From an uncultured Clostridia bacterium (GTDB taxonomy: Bacteria > Bacillota > Clostridia > Monoglobales > Monoglobaceae), in assembly GCA_934463175.1 (NCBI GenBank), contig CAKSIW010000005.1, forward strand, positions 1-62,122: a stretch of DNA of 62,122 bases, in the 5' to 3' direction. A model generated the notes under the pieces. The model searched no databases. It worked only from the letters and a program-made list of their open reading frames with translations, and was not told the origin of the DNA. How positions within the stretch are numbered: the stretch's first letter is position 1; each line of letters opens with the position of its first letter. Shown piece by piece: positions 15,779 to 23,877 of this stretch. Position numbers and translations under genes: made by a program.

Positions 15779-15818
15779 TGATTTTATCACCGTAATATCC
15801 ACATTAATCACCAAATCC

Positions 15819-15847
15819 ATTATATAATATAAAGTAGAAAAAGTCAA
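15819..15847 (-). promoter_or_regulatory. consensus promoter of the AraC regulator
   Basis: On the minus strand TTGACT (15847-15842), exactly 17 bases, TATAAT (15824-15819). It lies inside the longest possible reading frame of the regulator, which argues for the shorter start at 15778. Confidence 0.75.
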
Positions 15848-15885
15848 TTTTTAAAAAGAAAAATACATTTACTTTTGCTCTACAG

Positions 15886-15891
15886 TATAAT
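15886..15891 (+). promoter_or_regulatory. -10 element of the GH2 gene
   Basis: A perfect TATAAT 44 bp before the GH2 start, with no good -35 (TACATT at 16 bases). A weak -35 next to a divergent AraC gene suggests activator dependence. Confidence 0.45.
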
Positions 15892-15934
15892 ACAATAGCA
15901 TTATAATACAAATATTTTTACGGGAGGAACAACA

Positions 15935-17686
15935 ATGAACGCTCCGAGACAGGAACACCCTAATCCGCAGTTTCAAAGAGAGGATTGGATAAATCTTAAC
16001 GGTGAGTGGGATTTTAAAATTGACTTTGAAATGAGCGGAGAGGAAAAAGGATATTACGCGTGTGACGGCTTTGAACAGAAAATAACTGTTCCGTTTTGCC
16101 CCGAGAGCGAGCTGTCGGGGATAAACAACAAGGACTTCATGCCGTGCGTGTGGTACAGACGGAATATTGAAATACCCGATGAATACGCCGAAAAGGAAGC
16201 AATTCTTCACTTCGGTGCGGTTGATTATCATGCAATCGTATATGTCAACGGCAAAAAGGCAGCCGAACACCGCGGCGGCTATACGCCGTTCTCCGTCAAT
16301 ATCACCGAACACCTCAAAGAATGCGGAAATTACATAACCGTTTGTGCTTATGATGACTTGAGAAGCAACAATCAGCCGTCAGGAAAGCAAAGCGAACGGC
16401 TCCGTTCATTTGGCTGCTGCTATACGCGGACAACGGGAATATGGCAAACCGTTTGGCTTGAATTTGCCGATAAAGCCTGCATTGAAAAAATCAAATTGAC
16501 AACCGACATCAGCACGCCGTCTGTGACGGTCGGAATATATGCTTCCGAAAACGCTGTCGGAAAGGAGGCAACACTTGAGGCTTTTTGGGAAGACAAATCT
16601 GTCGGCACTCAAAGCCTGACCCTGCTTGCCCCGTTTTGCGAAACAACCGTTTTCCTTTCGGAAAAACACCTCTGGACAGTCGGCAACGGCGGTCTTTATG
16701 ACCTCAGAATCACTCTGACCGATGGTGAAAAAGCCTTGGACAGTGTCAAATCATATTTCGGTCTCCGCAGCGTTTCCTTGGACGGCAGAGCCTTTAAGAT
16801 AAACAACAGCACGGTTTTCGGAAGATTTGTGCTTGACCAGGGCTTTTATCCCGACGGAATCTACACCGCTCCGTCCGATGAGGCACTCAAAAATGACATT
16901 CTTTTTTCAATGCAGCTGGGTTTCAACGGAGCAAGACTTCACGAAAAGGTCTTTGAGCCGCGGTTTTTATACTGGGCTGACAAGCTGGGATATATGGTTT
17001 GGGGAGAGCATGCAAACTGGGGACTTGATATATCGGAGGCAGGACAGCTCCGACACTTTCTGCCCGAATGGACAGAAGCCGTCATGTGCGACATCAATCA
17101 CCCGTCAGTCATCGGCTGGTGTCCGTTCAACGAAACATGGGACTTTCACGGAAAGCAGCAGTGCGACGCGATTCTCGAAATGACATATCATCTGACAAAA
17201 GCAATTGACCCGACAAGACCGGTGATAGACACAAGCGGCTTCATTCACGTCATAACCGACATATATGATGTTCATGACTATGAGCAAGACCCCGAAAAGT
17301 TTGCAGGCTTCTATGCCGGCATTGAAAACGGAGTTGTCACGGCAGAAATAGACAGAAACCCGAAATATTTAAACCGCCAGTCATACGACGGAAAATCACC
17401 TGTGTTCGTGAGCGAATACGGCGGAATCAAGTGGACAAAAACTCCCGATGACGGCTGGGGATACGGCAACGCTCCGAAAACGGAAGCTGAGTTTCTTGAA
17501 AGATACAAGGGACTTGCGGAAGCACTTCTCGGCAACAAAAACATCATGGGCTTTTGCTACACTCAGCTATATGACGTTGAACAGGAGCAAAACGGGCTTA
17601 TGACATATGAAAGAGAATTTAAATTCGACCCGAAGCTCATCAGAAAAATAAACACACAGAAGGCGGCAATAGAAGGTCTTGAATAA
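15935..17686 (+). CDS. glycoside hydrolase family 2 (beta-galactosidase/beta-glucuronidase type)
   Basis: A 583-residue retaining beta-glycosidase without signal peptide, so cytoplasmic. The sugar-binding domain comes first (LNGEWDFKIDFE, WYRRNIEIPDEY, GAVDYHAIVYVNG), then an Ig-like sandwich, then the TIM barrel. Acid/base Glu400 lies in WCPFNETWD and nucleophile Glu494 in VFVSEYGG. At this size it is a short GH2, nearer to beta-glucuronidases and small beta-galactosidases than to LacZ. The start has GGGAGGA before ATG 15935. It is divergent from an AraC regulator and convergent with the glycyl radical activase. The exact sugar cannot be told from sequence alone. Confidence 0.92.
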   Translation: MNAPRQEHPNPQFQREDWINLNGEWDFKIDFEMSGEEKGYYACDGFEQKITVPFCPESELSGINNKDFMPCVWYRRNIEIPDEYAEKEAILHFGAVDYHAIVYVNGKKAAEHRGGYTPFSVNITEHLKECGNYITVCAYDDLRSNNQPSGKQSERLRSFGCCYTRTTGIWQTVWLEFADKACIEKIKLTTDISTPSVTVGIYASENAVGKEATLEAFWEDKSVGTQSLTLLAPFCETTVFLSEKHLWTVGNGGLYDLRITLTDGEKALDSVKSYFGLRSVSLDGRAFKINNSTVFGRFVLDQGFYPDGIYTAPSDEALKNDILFSMQLGFNGARLHEKVFEPRFLYWADKLGYMVWGEHANWGLDISEAGQLRHFLPEWTEAVMCDINHPSVIGWCPFNETWDFHGKQQCDAILEMTYHLTKAIDPTRPVIDTSGFIHVITDIYDVHDYEQDPEKFAGFYAGIENGVVTAEIDRNPKYLNRQSYDGKSPVFVSEYGGIKWTKTPDDGWGYGNAPKTEAEFLERYKGLAEALLGNKNIMGFCYTQLYDVEQEQNGLMTYEREFKFDPKLIRKINTQKAAIEGLE

Positions 17687-17691
17687 TCAAC

Positions 17692-17739
17692 GCCGTACGG
17701 AGGGCATTAAAAACACTCCCTCCGTACGGCATTTTTTAA
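17692..17739 (+). terminator. terminator after the GH2 gene
   Basis: GCCGTACGGAGGG (17692-17704) and CCCTCCGTACGGC (17718-17730) form a perfect 13-bp stem, followed by ATTTTTT. It overlaps the end of the convergent activase gene. Confidence 0.9.
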
Positions 17740-18500
17740 TCCTCCGAAAGCGGATATTTCATACCGAGCATTTCATATTTTGCTCCTGCAAAACGGTTAT
17801 ATGGCAGCAGTTCAAGCTTTGCGCCGTCCGCAATTTCTCTGATTTTTCTCAGGTTTTCCTCCGTGTCCGTGATATGCGGTATCTGCGGCACGCGAAGCAC
17901 AAAATCCTTTCCGCTCATCTTCAGCCACTCTATGTTTTTCAGGATTTTCTCATTGGATACGCCCGTGTTTTTAATATGTTCTTCATTGTCCGCAAGCTTT
18001 ATGTCCTGCATAACAAAATCCATTTTTGAAATCACTTTTTTATATGTCTCCAAATCCGCATATCCGCTCGTCTGAATTGCGCGATGCACACCGCAAAGCC
18101 CATCGGCGACCTCCATGACAAAATCCGCCTGCAAAAGCGGTTCGCCGCCCGAGAACGTCACTCCTCCGTCCATAGCTTTTAAAACCGCGGCATTAGAATT
18201 TATTTTTTCCGCAAGCGCGTCCGCCTCAATTTCTCTTCCCGATACGCTTATGCAGCCGTTCGGACAGGCATGAATGCACCTGTCATACGGTTTGCACTCC
18301 TCATGTGTGCAGGATGTCCTGCACCGTCCGCAATGCACGCAGAGATTGTTTTTAATCATCAGCTGCGGCACGGGCAGCAAGCCCTCGGGGTTGTGACACC
18401 AGCGGCAGCGCAGAGGACACCCCTTCAGGAAAACCGTTATCCGCGCCCCGGGGCCGTCATGGATTGAGAACTCCTTTATGTCAAATATTGTTCCCTTCAT
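17736..18500 (-). CDS. glycyl-radical enzyme activating protein (radical SAM)
   Basis: Uses S-adenosylmethionine and a [4Fe-4S] cluster to put the glycyl radical on its partner enzyme. Its 254 residues open MKGTIFDIKEFSIHDGPGARITVFLKGC, with the radical-SAM cluster motif CPLRCRWC (CxxxCxxC). A cysteine-rich insertion (CVHCGRCRTSC and CIHACPNGC) then adds two ferredoxin-like clusters. That insertion is typical of activases for dehydratase or lyase type glycyl radical enzymes and absent from PflA. GGVTFSGGEPLLQ is the SAM-binding GGE motif. It begins 11 bp after the stop of the glycyl radical enzyme, so the pair is co-transcribed. Confidence 0.94.
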   Translation of the reverse strand: MKGTIFDIKEFSIHDGPGARITVFLKGCPLRCRWCHNPEGLLPVPQLMIKNNLCVHCGRCRTSCTHEECKPYDRCIHACPNGCISVSGREIEADALAEKINSNAAVLKAMDGGVTFSGGEPLLQADFVMEVADGLCGVHRAIQTSGYADLETYKKVISKMDFVMQDIKLADNEEHIKNTGVSNEKILKNIEWLKMSGKDFVLRVPQIPHITDTEENLRKIREIADGAKLELLPYNRFAGAKYEMLGMKYPLSED

Positions 18501-18511
18501 TGCTCATCACC

Positions 18512-20503
18512 CTAAACGGAATACTGCTGACGGCTCATAACATGGTCCTGATATTCCTTGTCAAGCTCAACAAAATATGCACTCCAGCCCCAGATTCTCA
18601 CAACAAGCTGCCTGTGATTTTCGGGGTGAATCTGTGCGTCCTTCATGACCTCACTGTTCACCGCATTGAGCTGAAGCTGATGTCCGCCCATGTCAATGAA
18701 GGTCTTAACCAGCATTGCAACCTTTTTTATGCAGTCCTCACCATCAAACATTGATGACGCAAATTCGAGGGTGAGCGGTCCGCCGTTTATTGTTTTTGTG
18801 AAATCGGGCTTGGTGAACGACCTGACAACCGAAATCGGTCCGTTTATTCTTGCAAACAGACTCGGCGAGAAATTCGTTCCTAACGGCTCCTTCGCACGTC
18901 TGCCGTCAGGCGATGCTCCGATTTCGTCCGCATGCCACAGATAATACATTGCAGAACCCGTTCCCGCGCGGAATTTTCCGCCTCGGCAGTTCACCCTGCC
19001 GTCCAGAGCCGCCGAAAACGCGTCAAGCAGCATGATTGCCGAGTTGTCGGCAATACAATCATTGTTGCCCATCTTCGGGGCTTCATAGCGCAGAATCGGC
19101 AGCAGCTCACCGTGCTTTTCAAAGTTGCTGTCAACCGCCTCAATCAGTGTCTTTTTGCTTATCGTTTTTTCGCCGAAAACATATTTTTCAATCACTGCCA
19201 GCGAATCTGCCGCAGTTGCCGTGCCTGTTCCGTGGACACCGAAATTGTTATATTTCGCGCCGTCATATATTCCCCCGTCAATCAGGCAGTTCATGAACGG
19301 AGACGGAACGAACCACAGATTTTTGATTCCGCTGCATATTTTGTCGCACTGCGCATTAATCTCGCGTCTGACAGCATCACAGAACTCATCAAAGCTTTCG
19401 CAGTTTTCAAGGTCGCGGTGAAGGCAGACATCAATCACCTTCGGAAACGAAAGTGCCGCAATGTTTGCAACATCTCCGCCCACCTTCGGAATGATGAACT
19501 CCCAGCACGCCGCAACGGCATAGTCCCTTGCGTCCTTCAAATCATATCCGAGTCTGACCAAGCCGTCAATCACAACATCGTCATTTGAATACTGCGGAAA
19601 TCCAAGCCCCGCCTTTGTCAGCTCGCTGCCCTTTTCAAACACCTCAAGCGGTGTGTCGCGGCTCACTCTGATGTTTATTTTCGGGTCAATCATCATCAGG
19701 TTTCGGCTTGCCGTCAGGCACAGCTCAGACAGGAGGTTGAACACGGGTCTGCCGTCCTCATCAACACCGCCCAAAACCATGCTCTGTCCGTTGTCACCCT
19801 GCTGAACTCCCGGATAAAGATCGCTGTCCTTGTTGAAGGACAGGAAGAAATCTTCAAGCAGTTCAGGCGCCGTCTCCTCGGTATATATGCCCTTTTCCAT
19901 ATCAGCCTTCAGGTACGGAAACATATATTTATCAAATCTTCCCGTTGTGTTGTGATAGTTTCCCTCCAGCCAAAGCGCAAAATGAATTATTCGGAAAAAT
20001 TGCAGTGCCTCATAAAAGCTTTCCGCCCCATACCGCGGAACACGTCCGAGAACCGCCGCAAGTGCCGTCTTTCCCTGCCGCTCCGCCTCCGCTCTGTATC
20101 TGTCCGAAAGGTCAAAAATCGCATTAATCACTCTTTTCCCAAACTCATCGGCGTCCTTCTGAATCTCCAGCAAACCGACCGAAATCGCCCTTTCATAGTC
20201 GGGAGAAAGGTTTGACATATAACCCAGCTCATGAATATAGTGCTTTTTTCTTATTTCCTTCCATTCGTCCTCGGTGAAGCAATCGGGAATGCTTTTCACC
20301 GTCCGCATAAAACAGATTTTTTCGTTTTCAAGCAGCACAGGAGTTTCAAGCCCTGCCAGAAGCTCAAACCGCCTTGTCATTCTTTCCTTCGCGTCCAGTC
20401 CCTTTTCCGCAAAATCCTCCGCAAGATTCCCGCACTCGGGAAAATCCCTGCGGTATTTGTGATGACCGCCGCTCACTATCAAATCATAAAGCTCCTTGTT
20501 CAT
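18512..20503 (-). CDS. glycyl radical enzyme, Cys-x-Glu (dehydratase/lyase) class, substrate unknown
   Basis: A 663-residue enzyme of the pyruvate formate-lyase superfamily, much shorter than the usual 760-850. The thiyl Cys333 lies in AACWEF with Glu335; Cys-x-Glu marks the eliminases (glycerol/propanediol dehydratase, choline lyase, hydroxyproline dehydratase type), while pyruvate formate-lyase itself has Cys-Cys. The glycyl radical Gly639 is in VVRIWGWSAYF, where Trp stands on both sides instead of the usual (A/S)-G-Y. The start is ATG 20503, with AAAAGGGGCG upstream; a longer frame to 20569 runs through the promoter. Shared operators with a GH36 gene suggest a sugar-derived substrate. It requires anaerobic conditions. 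Confidence 0.93.
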   Translation of the reverse strand: MNKELYDLIVSGGHHKYRRDFPECGNLAEDFAEKGLDAKERMTRRFELLAGLETPVLLENEKICFMRTVKSIPDCFTEDEWKEIRKKHYIHELGYMSNLSPDYERAISVGLLEIQKDADEFGKRVINAIFDLSDRYRAEAERQGKTALAAVLGRVPRYGAESFYEALQFFRIIHFALWLEGNYHNTTGRFDKYMFPYLKADMEKGIYTEETAPELLEDFFLSFNKDSDLYPGVQQGDNGQSMVLGGVDEDGRPVFNLLSELCLTASRNLMMIDPKINIRVSRDTPLEVFEKGSELTKAGLGFPQYSNDDVVIDGLVRLGYDLKDARDYAVAACWEFIIPKVGGDVANIAALSFPKVIDVCLHRDLENCESFDEFCDAVRREINAQCDKICSGIKNLWFVPSPFMNCLIDGGIYDGAKYNNFGVHGTGTATAADSLAVIEKYVFGEKTISKKTLIEAVDSNFEKHGELLPILRYEAPKMGNNDCIADNSAIMLLDAFSAALDGRVNCRGGKFRAGTGSAMYYLWHADEIGASPDGRRAKEPLGTNFSPSLFARINGPISVVRSFTKPDFTKTINGGPLTLEFASSMFDGEDCIKKVAMLVKTFIDMGGHQLQLNAVNSEVMKDAQIHPENHRQLVVRIWGWSAYFVELDKEYQDHVMSRQQYSV

Positions 20504-20523
20504 AAAATATCGCGCCCCTTTTT

Positions 20524-20539
20524 CCATTATCGTTAATGT
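20524..20539. promoter_or_regulatory. LacI-type operator at the radical-enzyme promoter
   Basis: CCATTATCGTTAATGT on the plus strand is near-identical to the reverse complement of the site at 21693-21708. It begins two bases downstream of the -10 of the glycyl radical gene, the position for steric repression. Confidence 0.75.
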
Positions 20540-20540
20540 A

Positions 20541-20569
20541 AATATATCATAAAATATGCCTCCTGTCAA
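20541..20569 (-). promoter_or_regulatory. promoter of the glycyl radical enzyme operon
   Basis: On the minus strand a perfect TTGACA (20569-20564), 17 bases, TATATT (20546-20541), immediately followed by the LacI-type operator. Confidence 0.75.
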
Positions 20570-20587
20570 TAACGGGAGGCGTATTTT

Positions 20588-21586
20588 TTACAGTTTTTTT
20601 GTTGTTTCCCTGTCAATTACCTTTGTCGGAAGCACAAACTGAAAAACCGCGTCGGTTTTTTTGTCTATGACCTCCATGAGTGTCTCAACGGCTTTCAGCG
20701 ACATTTTTGTTTTTGAAGATGTGACCGAGGTCAGCATAACCGAAAGGCAGAACTTTGACGCAATATTGTCAAAACCAATCACCGACTTGTCCTCAGGCAC
20801 CGATTTCCCGAGCTTTTTCAGATAATAGCAGACCTGAAGCGCAATCATGTCGCTGAAGCAGATGATTCCCGTGCATTCGGGGTGTTCCTTCAGCGCACCG
20901 AAAATATGCGCGTCGTTTGCTGCGAGTCCGACCGTCTCGAAAATCAGATCCTCCTTCTTCAAGCCGTTGTCAAACGCCGCACGCCGCGCCCCCTCAAGCC
21001 TGTCGCGCGAGCTTGAAATATATTCCGGTCCCGCAATGAACAAAAGCTTTTTGTGGTTCAGCTTAATTAAATGCTCCGCCGCCGCATAGCCTCCGTTTAA
21101 GTCATCGCAGATGACATAGTTTGAAAGCTTTCCCTCAAAGCGTCTGCCGAACAGGACATACGGAATGCCGTTTTTGTTTATGAAATCAATGTTATCCCGT
21201 GTTTTCTGAACGGGACACATGATGATTCCGTCAACATTTTTGCTGATTGCCGAAATAATCGCCGCACGCTCCAGCCTTTCGTCCTCATCTGTGTTCAGGA
21301 TAAAGGCACTGTAGCCGTATTCCCTCAGCTTTGCCTCCATTTCCTTTATCATAATCGAAAAATGCGGATTCGATATATCTCCGACAATAATTGCAATTGT
21401 TTTGCTTCTTCCCGAACGCAGCGCGCCTGCGGATATGTTTGCGATGTAGCCCATCTCCTCCGCAACGCTTTTTATATATTCCTTTGTTTTCTCCGCAATG
21501 TCGGGCTTGTTCAGCAGTGCATGCGACACCGTGTTCACCGAATATCCCGTCTTTTTTGCAATATCAGCCAATGTAACCGCTTTCAT
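20588..21586 (-). CDS. LacI-family transcriptional repressor
   Basis: A 332-residue sugar-responsive repressor. The N-terminal HTH is MKAVTLADIAKKTGYSVNTVSHALLNKPDIAEKT with the hinge helix VAEEMGYIANISAGALRSGRSKTIAII. The periplasmic-binding-protein-like effector domain follows (VDGIIMCPVQKTRDNI, AGPEYISSSRDRLEGARRA, CFSDMIALQVCYYLK). The start is ATG 21586 behind GGAGAAGAAG; an upstream extension to 21649 has no support. It lies between the glycyl radical operon (downstream, same strand) and the divergent GH36 gene. Two matching palindromes, one in each neighbour's promoter, are its likely operators. The inducer is unknown, perhaps an alpha-galactoside. Confidence 0.94.
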   Translation of the reverse strand: MKAVTLADIAKKTGYSVNTVSHALLNKPDIAEKTKEYIKSVAEEMGYIANISAGALRSGRSKTIAIIVGDISNPHFSIMIKEMEAKLREYGYSAFILNTDEDERLERAAIISAISKNVDGIIMCPVQKTRDNIDFINKNGIPYVLFGRRFEGKLSNYVICDDLNGGYAAAEHLIKLNHKKLLFIAGPEYISSSRDRLEGARRAAFDNGLKKEDLIFETVGLAANDAHIFGALKEHPECTGIICFSDMIALQVCYYLKKLGKSVPEDKSVIGFDNIASKFCLSVMLTSVTSSKTKMSLKAVETLMEVIDKKTDAVFQFVLPTKVIDRETTKKL

Positions 21587-21655
21587 TCTTCTTCTCCGTT
21601 CCGTTCCTTCATTATGTATAATTATATACTTAAAAAAGAATTTCGTCAATATATA

Positions 21656-21685
21656 TTGACAAAGCCGTCTCCGTAATGCTATAAT
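21656..21685 (+). promoter_or_regulatory. promoter of the raffinose-synthase-like GH36 gene
   Basis: TTGACA (21656-21661), an 18-base spacer, TATAAT (21680-21685): both hexamers perfect. Confidence 0.8.
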
Positions 21686-21692
21686 ATTTTAT

Positions 21693-21708
21693 ACATTAAC
21701 GGTAATGT
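21693..21708. promoter_or_regulatory. LacI-type operator at the GH36 promoter
   Basis: ACATTAACGGTAATGT is an almost perfect palindrome centred on CG, typical of LacI/GalR sites. It covers the expected transcription start, seven bases after the -10. The same sequence with two changes occurs at 20524-20539. Confidence 0.8.
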
Positions 21709-21734
21709 TAATTCTGATACAAGGAGCTGGTTTG

Positions 21735-23636
21735 GTGTATTCGGCATATTTAAGAAAACAAAACAATGAACTTCAAGACTTCAATGTGAAGGCTGAAACA
21801 AAAAGCATTGACGGTGTCACTGCGGTTTTTGTGAACGGCTTTTCGCGCGACGTTCTGGATTCGGAATTTGGAGCAGGCATTGACTTTGACATTGAGTGCA
21901 GCGAGTGGATGGCAGATTTCCGCCACAGCGATTTTTGGTGTATGCCCGCATTCGGCGAAAGCCTGTCCGATGTTCCGAACGAAACTCAGGGACTGATCTA
22001 CAGGAAATCCGACAAAAGCTTCGGCGTCATTTTGCCTGTTGTGTCCGAGAAATATAAATGTGTTCTCTGCGGAAACGAAAACGGCGGTCTCACTGCAAAG
22101 CTGTTCAGCTGGGCAACACTCAGCTCATGCCGTGCGCTTGCATTTGTGACGTGCGAGGGTGACAATCCTTTCACGCTTTTGCAAAAGTGTGCCGAAACCG
22201 CACTGAAGCTTCTCGGAAACGGCTGCCGAACCCGAACAGAGCGCAGATACCCCGAGATTTTTGAATATCTCGGCTGGTGCAGCTGGGACGCCATGGAAAT
22301 CCGCGTCTGTGAGGAAGATTTGGTCAGAAAATGCCGCGAGTTCCGCGAAAAGGACATTCCCGTCCGCTGGGCAATTATTGACGATATGTGGGCGGAGGTT
22401 CACGATTTTTATGACGCGGAATATAAAGACCGTCCCGAAATGTTTCAGATTATGCACGGCTCAAAGCTCTTTTCGTTCAAGGCAGACCCGAAAAGGTTTC
22501 CGAACGGGCTTAAAGCCTGCATTGACAAAATGAACGGTTTCGGAATCAAGGTCGGAATGTGGCACCCCACAACGGGCTACTGGATGGGAATTGACACAGA
22601 CGGCGAGATATACAAAGACCTGAAAGACAATCTCATATGCTGCGAGAACGGAAAATGCGTTCATCACTACAGCACAGACAAGGCTTTTGCATTCTACAAC
22701 GCATTTCATGAATATCTGCAAAACAGCGGTGCGGAATTTATCAAAATTGACAATCAGAGCGGAATCATACCGAAATGCTATAAGGGCATGGCACCTGTCG
22801 GCGAAATTGCGAGGGAATATCACAACGCAATGGAGGCGTCGGTCGGAATGCATTTTGACAACGCAATGATAAACTGCATGGGCATGGCGAGTGAGGACAT
22901 GTGGAACAGAAAGGTCAGCCCGATTTCACGCTGCAGTGATGATTTTCTGCCCGAGAACAGCGCATGGTTTCTGAAGCACATAATGCAGTGTTCATATAAT
23001 GACCTGATTCAGGGGCAGCTCTACTACTGTGACTGGGATATGTGGTGGACAGATGACGGTCAGGCAGAGAAAAACAGCATTCTGCGCGCAGTCAGCGGCG
23101 GACCGATTTATGTGAGCGACAAGCTTGACCGAAGCAAAAGAGAGATTTTAATGCCGCTTGTGCTTTCTGACGGAAAAATTCTGCGCTGTGACCGTCCTGC
23201 AATGCCGTCAGCCGACTGCATTACGCAAAATCCGCTTTCATCGGGCAAGGTGTTCAAGCTCCAGAATATATGCGGCGAATGCGGTGTCATTGCGGCATTC
23301 AACATTGACAGTGAAAACAAACCCGTCAGCGGAGCTGTTTCGCCGTCAGACATTGACGGAATCGAAGGCGAAGAATTTGCTGTTTATGAGCATTTTTCAC
23401 GCGAGCTTAAAATTCTCAAAAAGGACGAAAGCTTTGATTTGAAGCTCAAAGACGGCAATGACTACCGTTTGTTTGTTGTGTCGCCAATCAGGGACGGCTT
23501 TGCAGTCATCGGACGCACAGACAAGTTCATCTCGCCCAAAACCGTGAAAGCCATTGTCGGACGCGAGATTCTCCTTGCTGAGAACGGGGAATATGCAGTG
23601 GTCGAGGACGGAAAGCTGATTGTCCGTCAGCCGTGA
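21735..23636 (+). CDS. raffinose synthase/Sip1-like GH36-type glycosidase
   Basis: A roughly 633-residue enzyme without signal peptide. The N-terminal beta-sandwich (1-165) is followed by the barrel: EYLGWCSWDAM, VRWAIIDDMWAEV, KVGMWHPTTGYWMG, and FIKIDNQSGIIP, where Asp339 would be the nucleophile. RCSDDFLPE may carry the acid/base. These match the alpha-galactosidase relatives of plant raffinose synthase. The longest frame starts at ATG 21705, but that codon lies inside the operator and near the start of transcription. AAGGAG at 21721 favours GTG 21735 (or TTG 21732). It is divergent from the LacI gene. Bacterial members may hydrolyse alpha-galactosides rather than build raffinose. Confidence 0.87.
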   Translation: MYSAYLRKQNNELQDFNVKAETKSIDGVTAVFVNGFSRDVLDSEFGAGIDFDIECSEWMADFRHSDFWCMPAFGESLSDVPNETQGLIYRKSDKSFGVILPVVSEKYKCVLCGNENGGLTAKLFSWATLSSCRALAFVTCEGDNPFTLLQKCAETALKLLGNGCRTRTERRYPEIFEYLGWCSWDAMEIRVCEEDLVRKCREFREKDIPVRWAIIDDMWAEVHDFYDAEYKDRPEMFQIMHGSKLFSFKADPKRFPNGLKACIDKMNGFGIKVGMWHPTTGYWMGIDTDGEIYKDLKDNLICCENGKCVHHYSTDKAFAFYNAFHEYLQNSGAEFIKIDNQSGIIPKCYKGMAPVGEIAREYHNAMEASVGMHFDNAMINCMGMASEDMWNRKVSPISRCSDDFLPENSAWFLKHIMQCSYNDLIQGQLYYCDWDMWWTDDGQAEKNSILRAVSGGPIYVSDKLDRSKREILMPLVLSDGKILRCDRPAMPSADCITQNPLSSGKVFKLQNICGECGVIAAFNIDSENKPVSGAVSPSDIDGIEGEEFAVYEHFSRELKILKKDESFDLKLKDGNDYRLFVVSPIRDGFAVIGRTDKFISPKTVKAIVGREILLAENGEYAVVEDGKLIVRQP

Positions 23637-23731
23637 AAACCCCTGACAGTTTAACGCTCCGAAACGCAGAAAAGGAAGAGAAAATCACAAATCACAGAAA
23701 ACGCAACGCTGCGGCTCGGTTCGGCTGAGGC

Positions 23732-23754
23732 GTAAAATCAATTTTTGATTTTAC
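23732..23754. other. 10-bp hairpin downstream of the GH36 gene
   Basis: GTAAAATCAA pairs with TTGATTTTAC around a 3-base loop. Otherwise 23637-23813 shows no gene and nothing recognisable. Confidence 0.4.
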
Positions 23755-23813
23755 ATCAGACCGTTCCTCAACCTGTGTTCCAAGGCTTTTTTCCGTTTCA
23801 CAAAAAACAAAAA

Positions 23814-23855
23814 GGCTGTTTAAAAGTCAAACCGACTTTTAAACAGCCCATTTTT
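23814..23855. terminator. bidirectional terminator
   Basis: GGCTGTTTAAAAGTC (23814-23828) and GACTTTTAAACAGCC (23834-23848) form a perfect 15-bp stem. T7 follows on the plus strand and TTTTTGTTTTTTG on the minus strand, so it can end both the GH36 gene and the long convergent pectin operon. Confidence 0.92.
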
Positions 23856-23877
23856 TTAATCTTCAGCCGTGTTTTGC

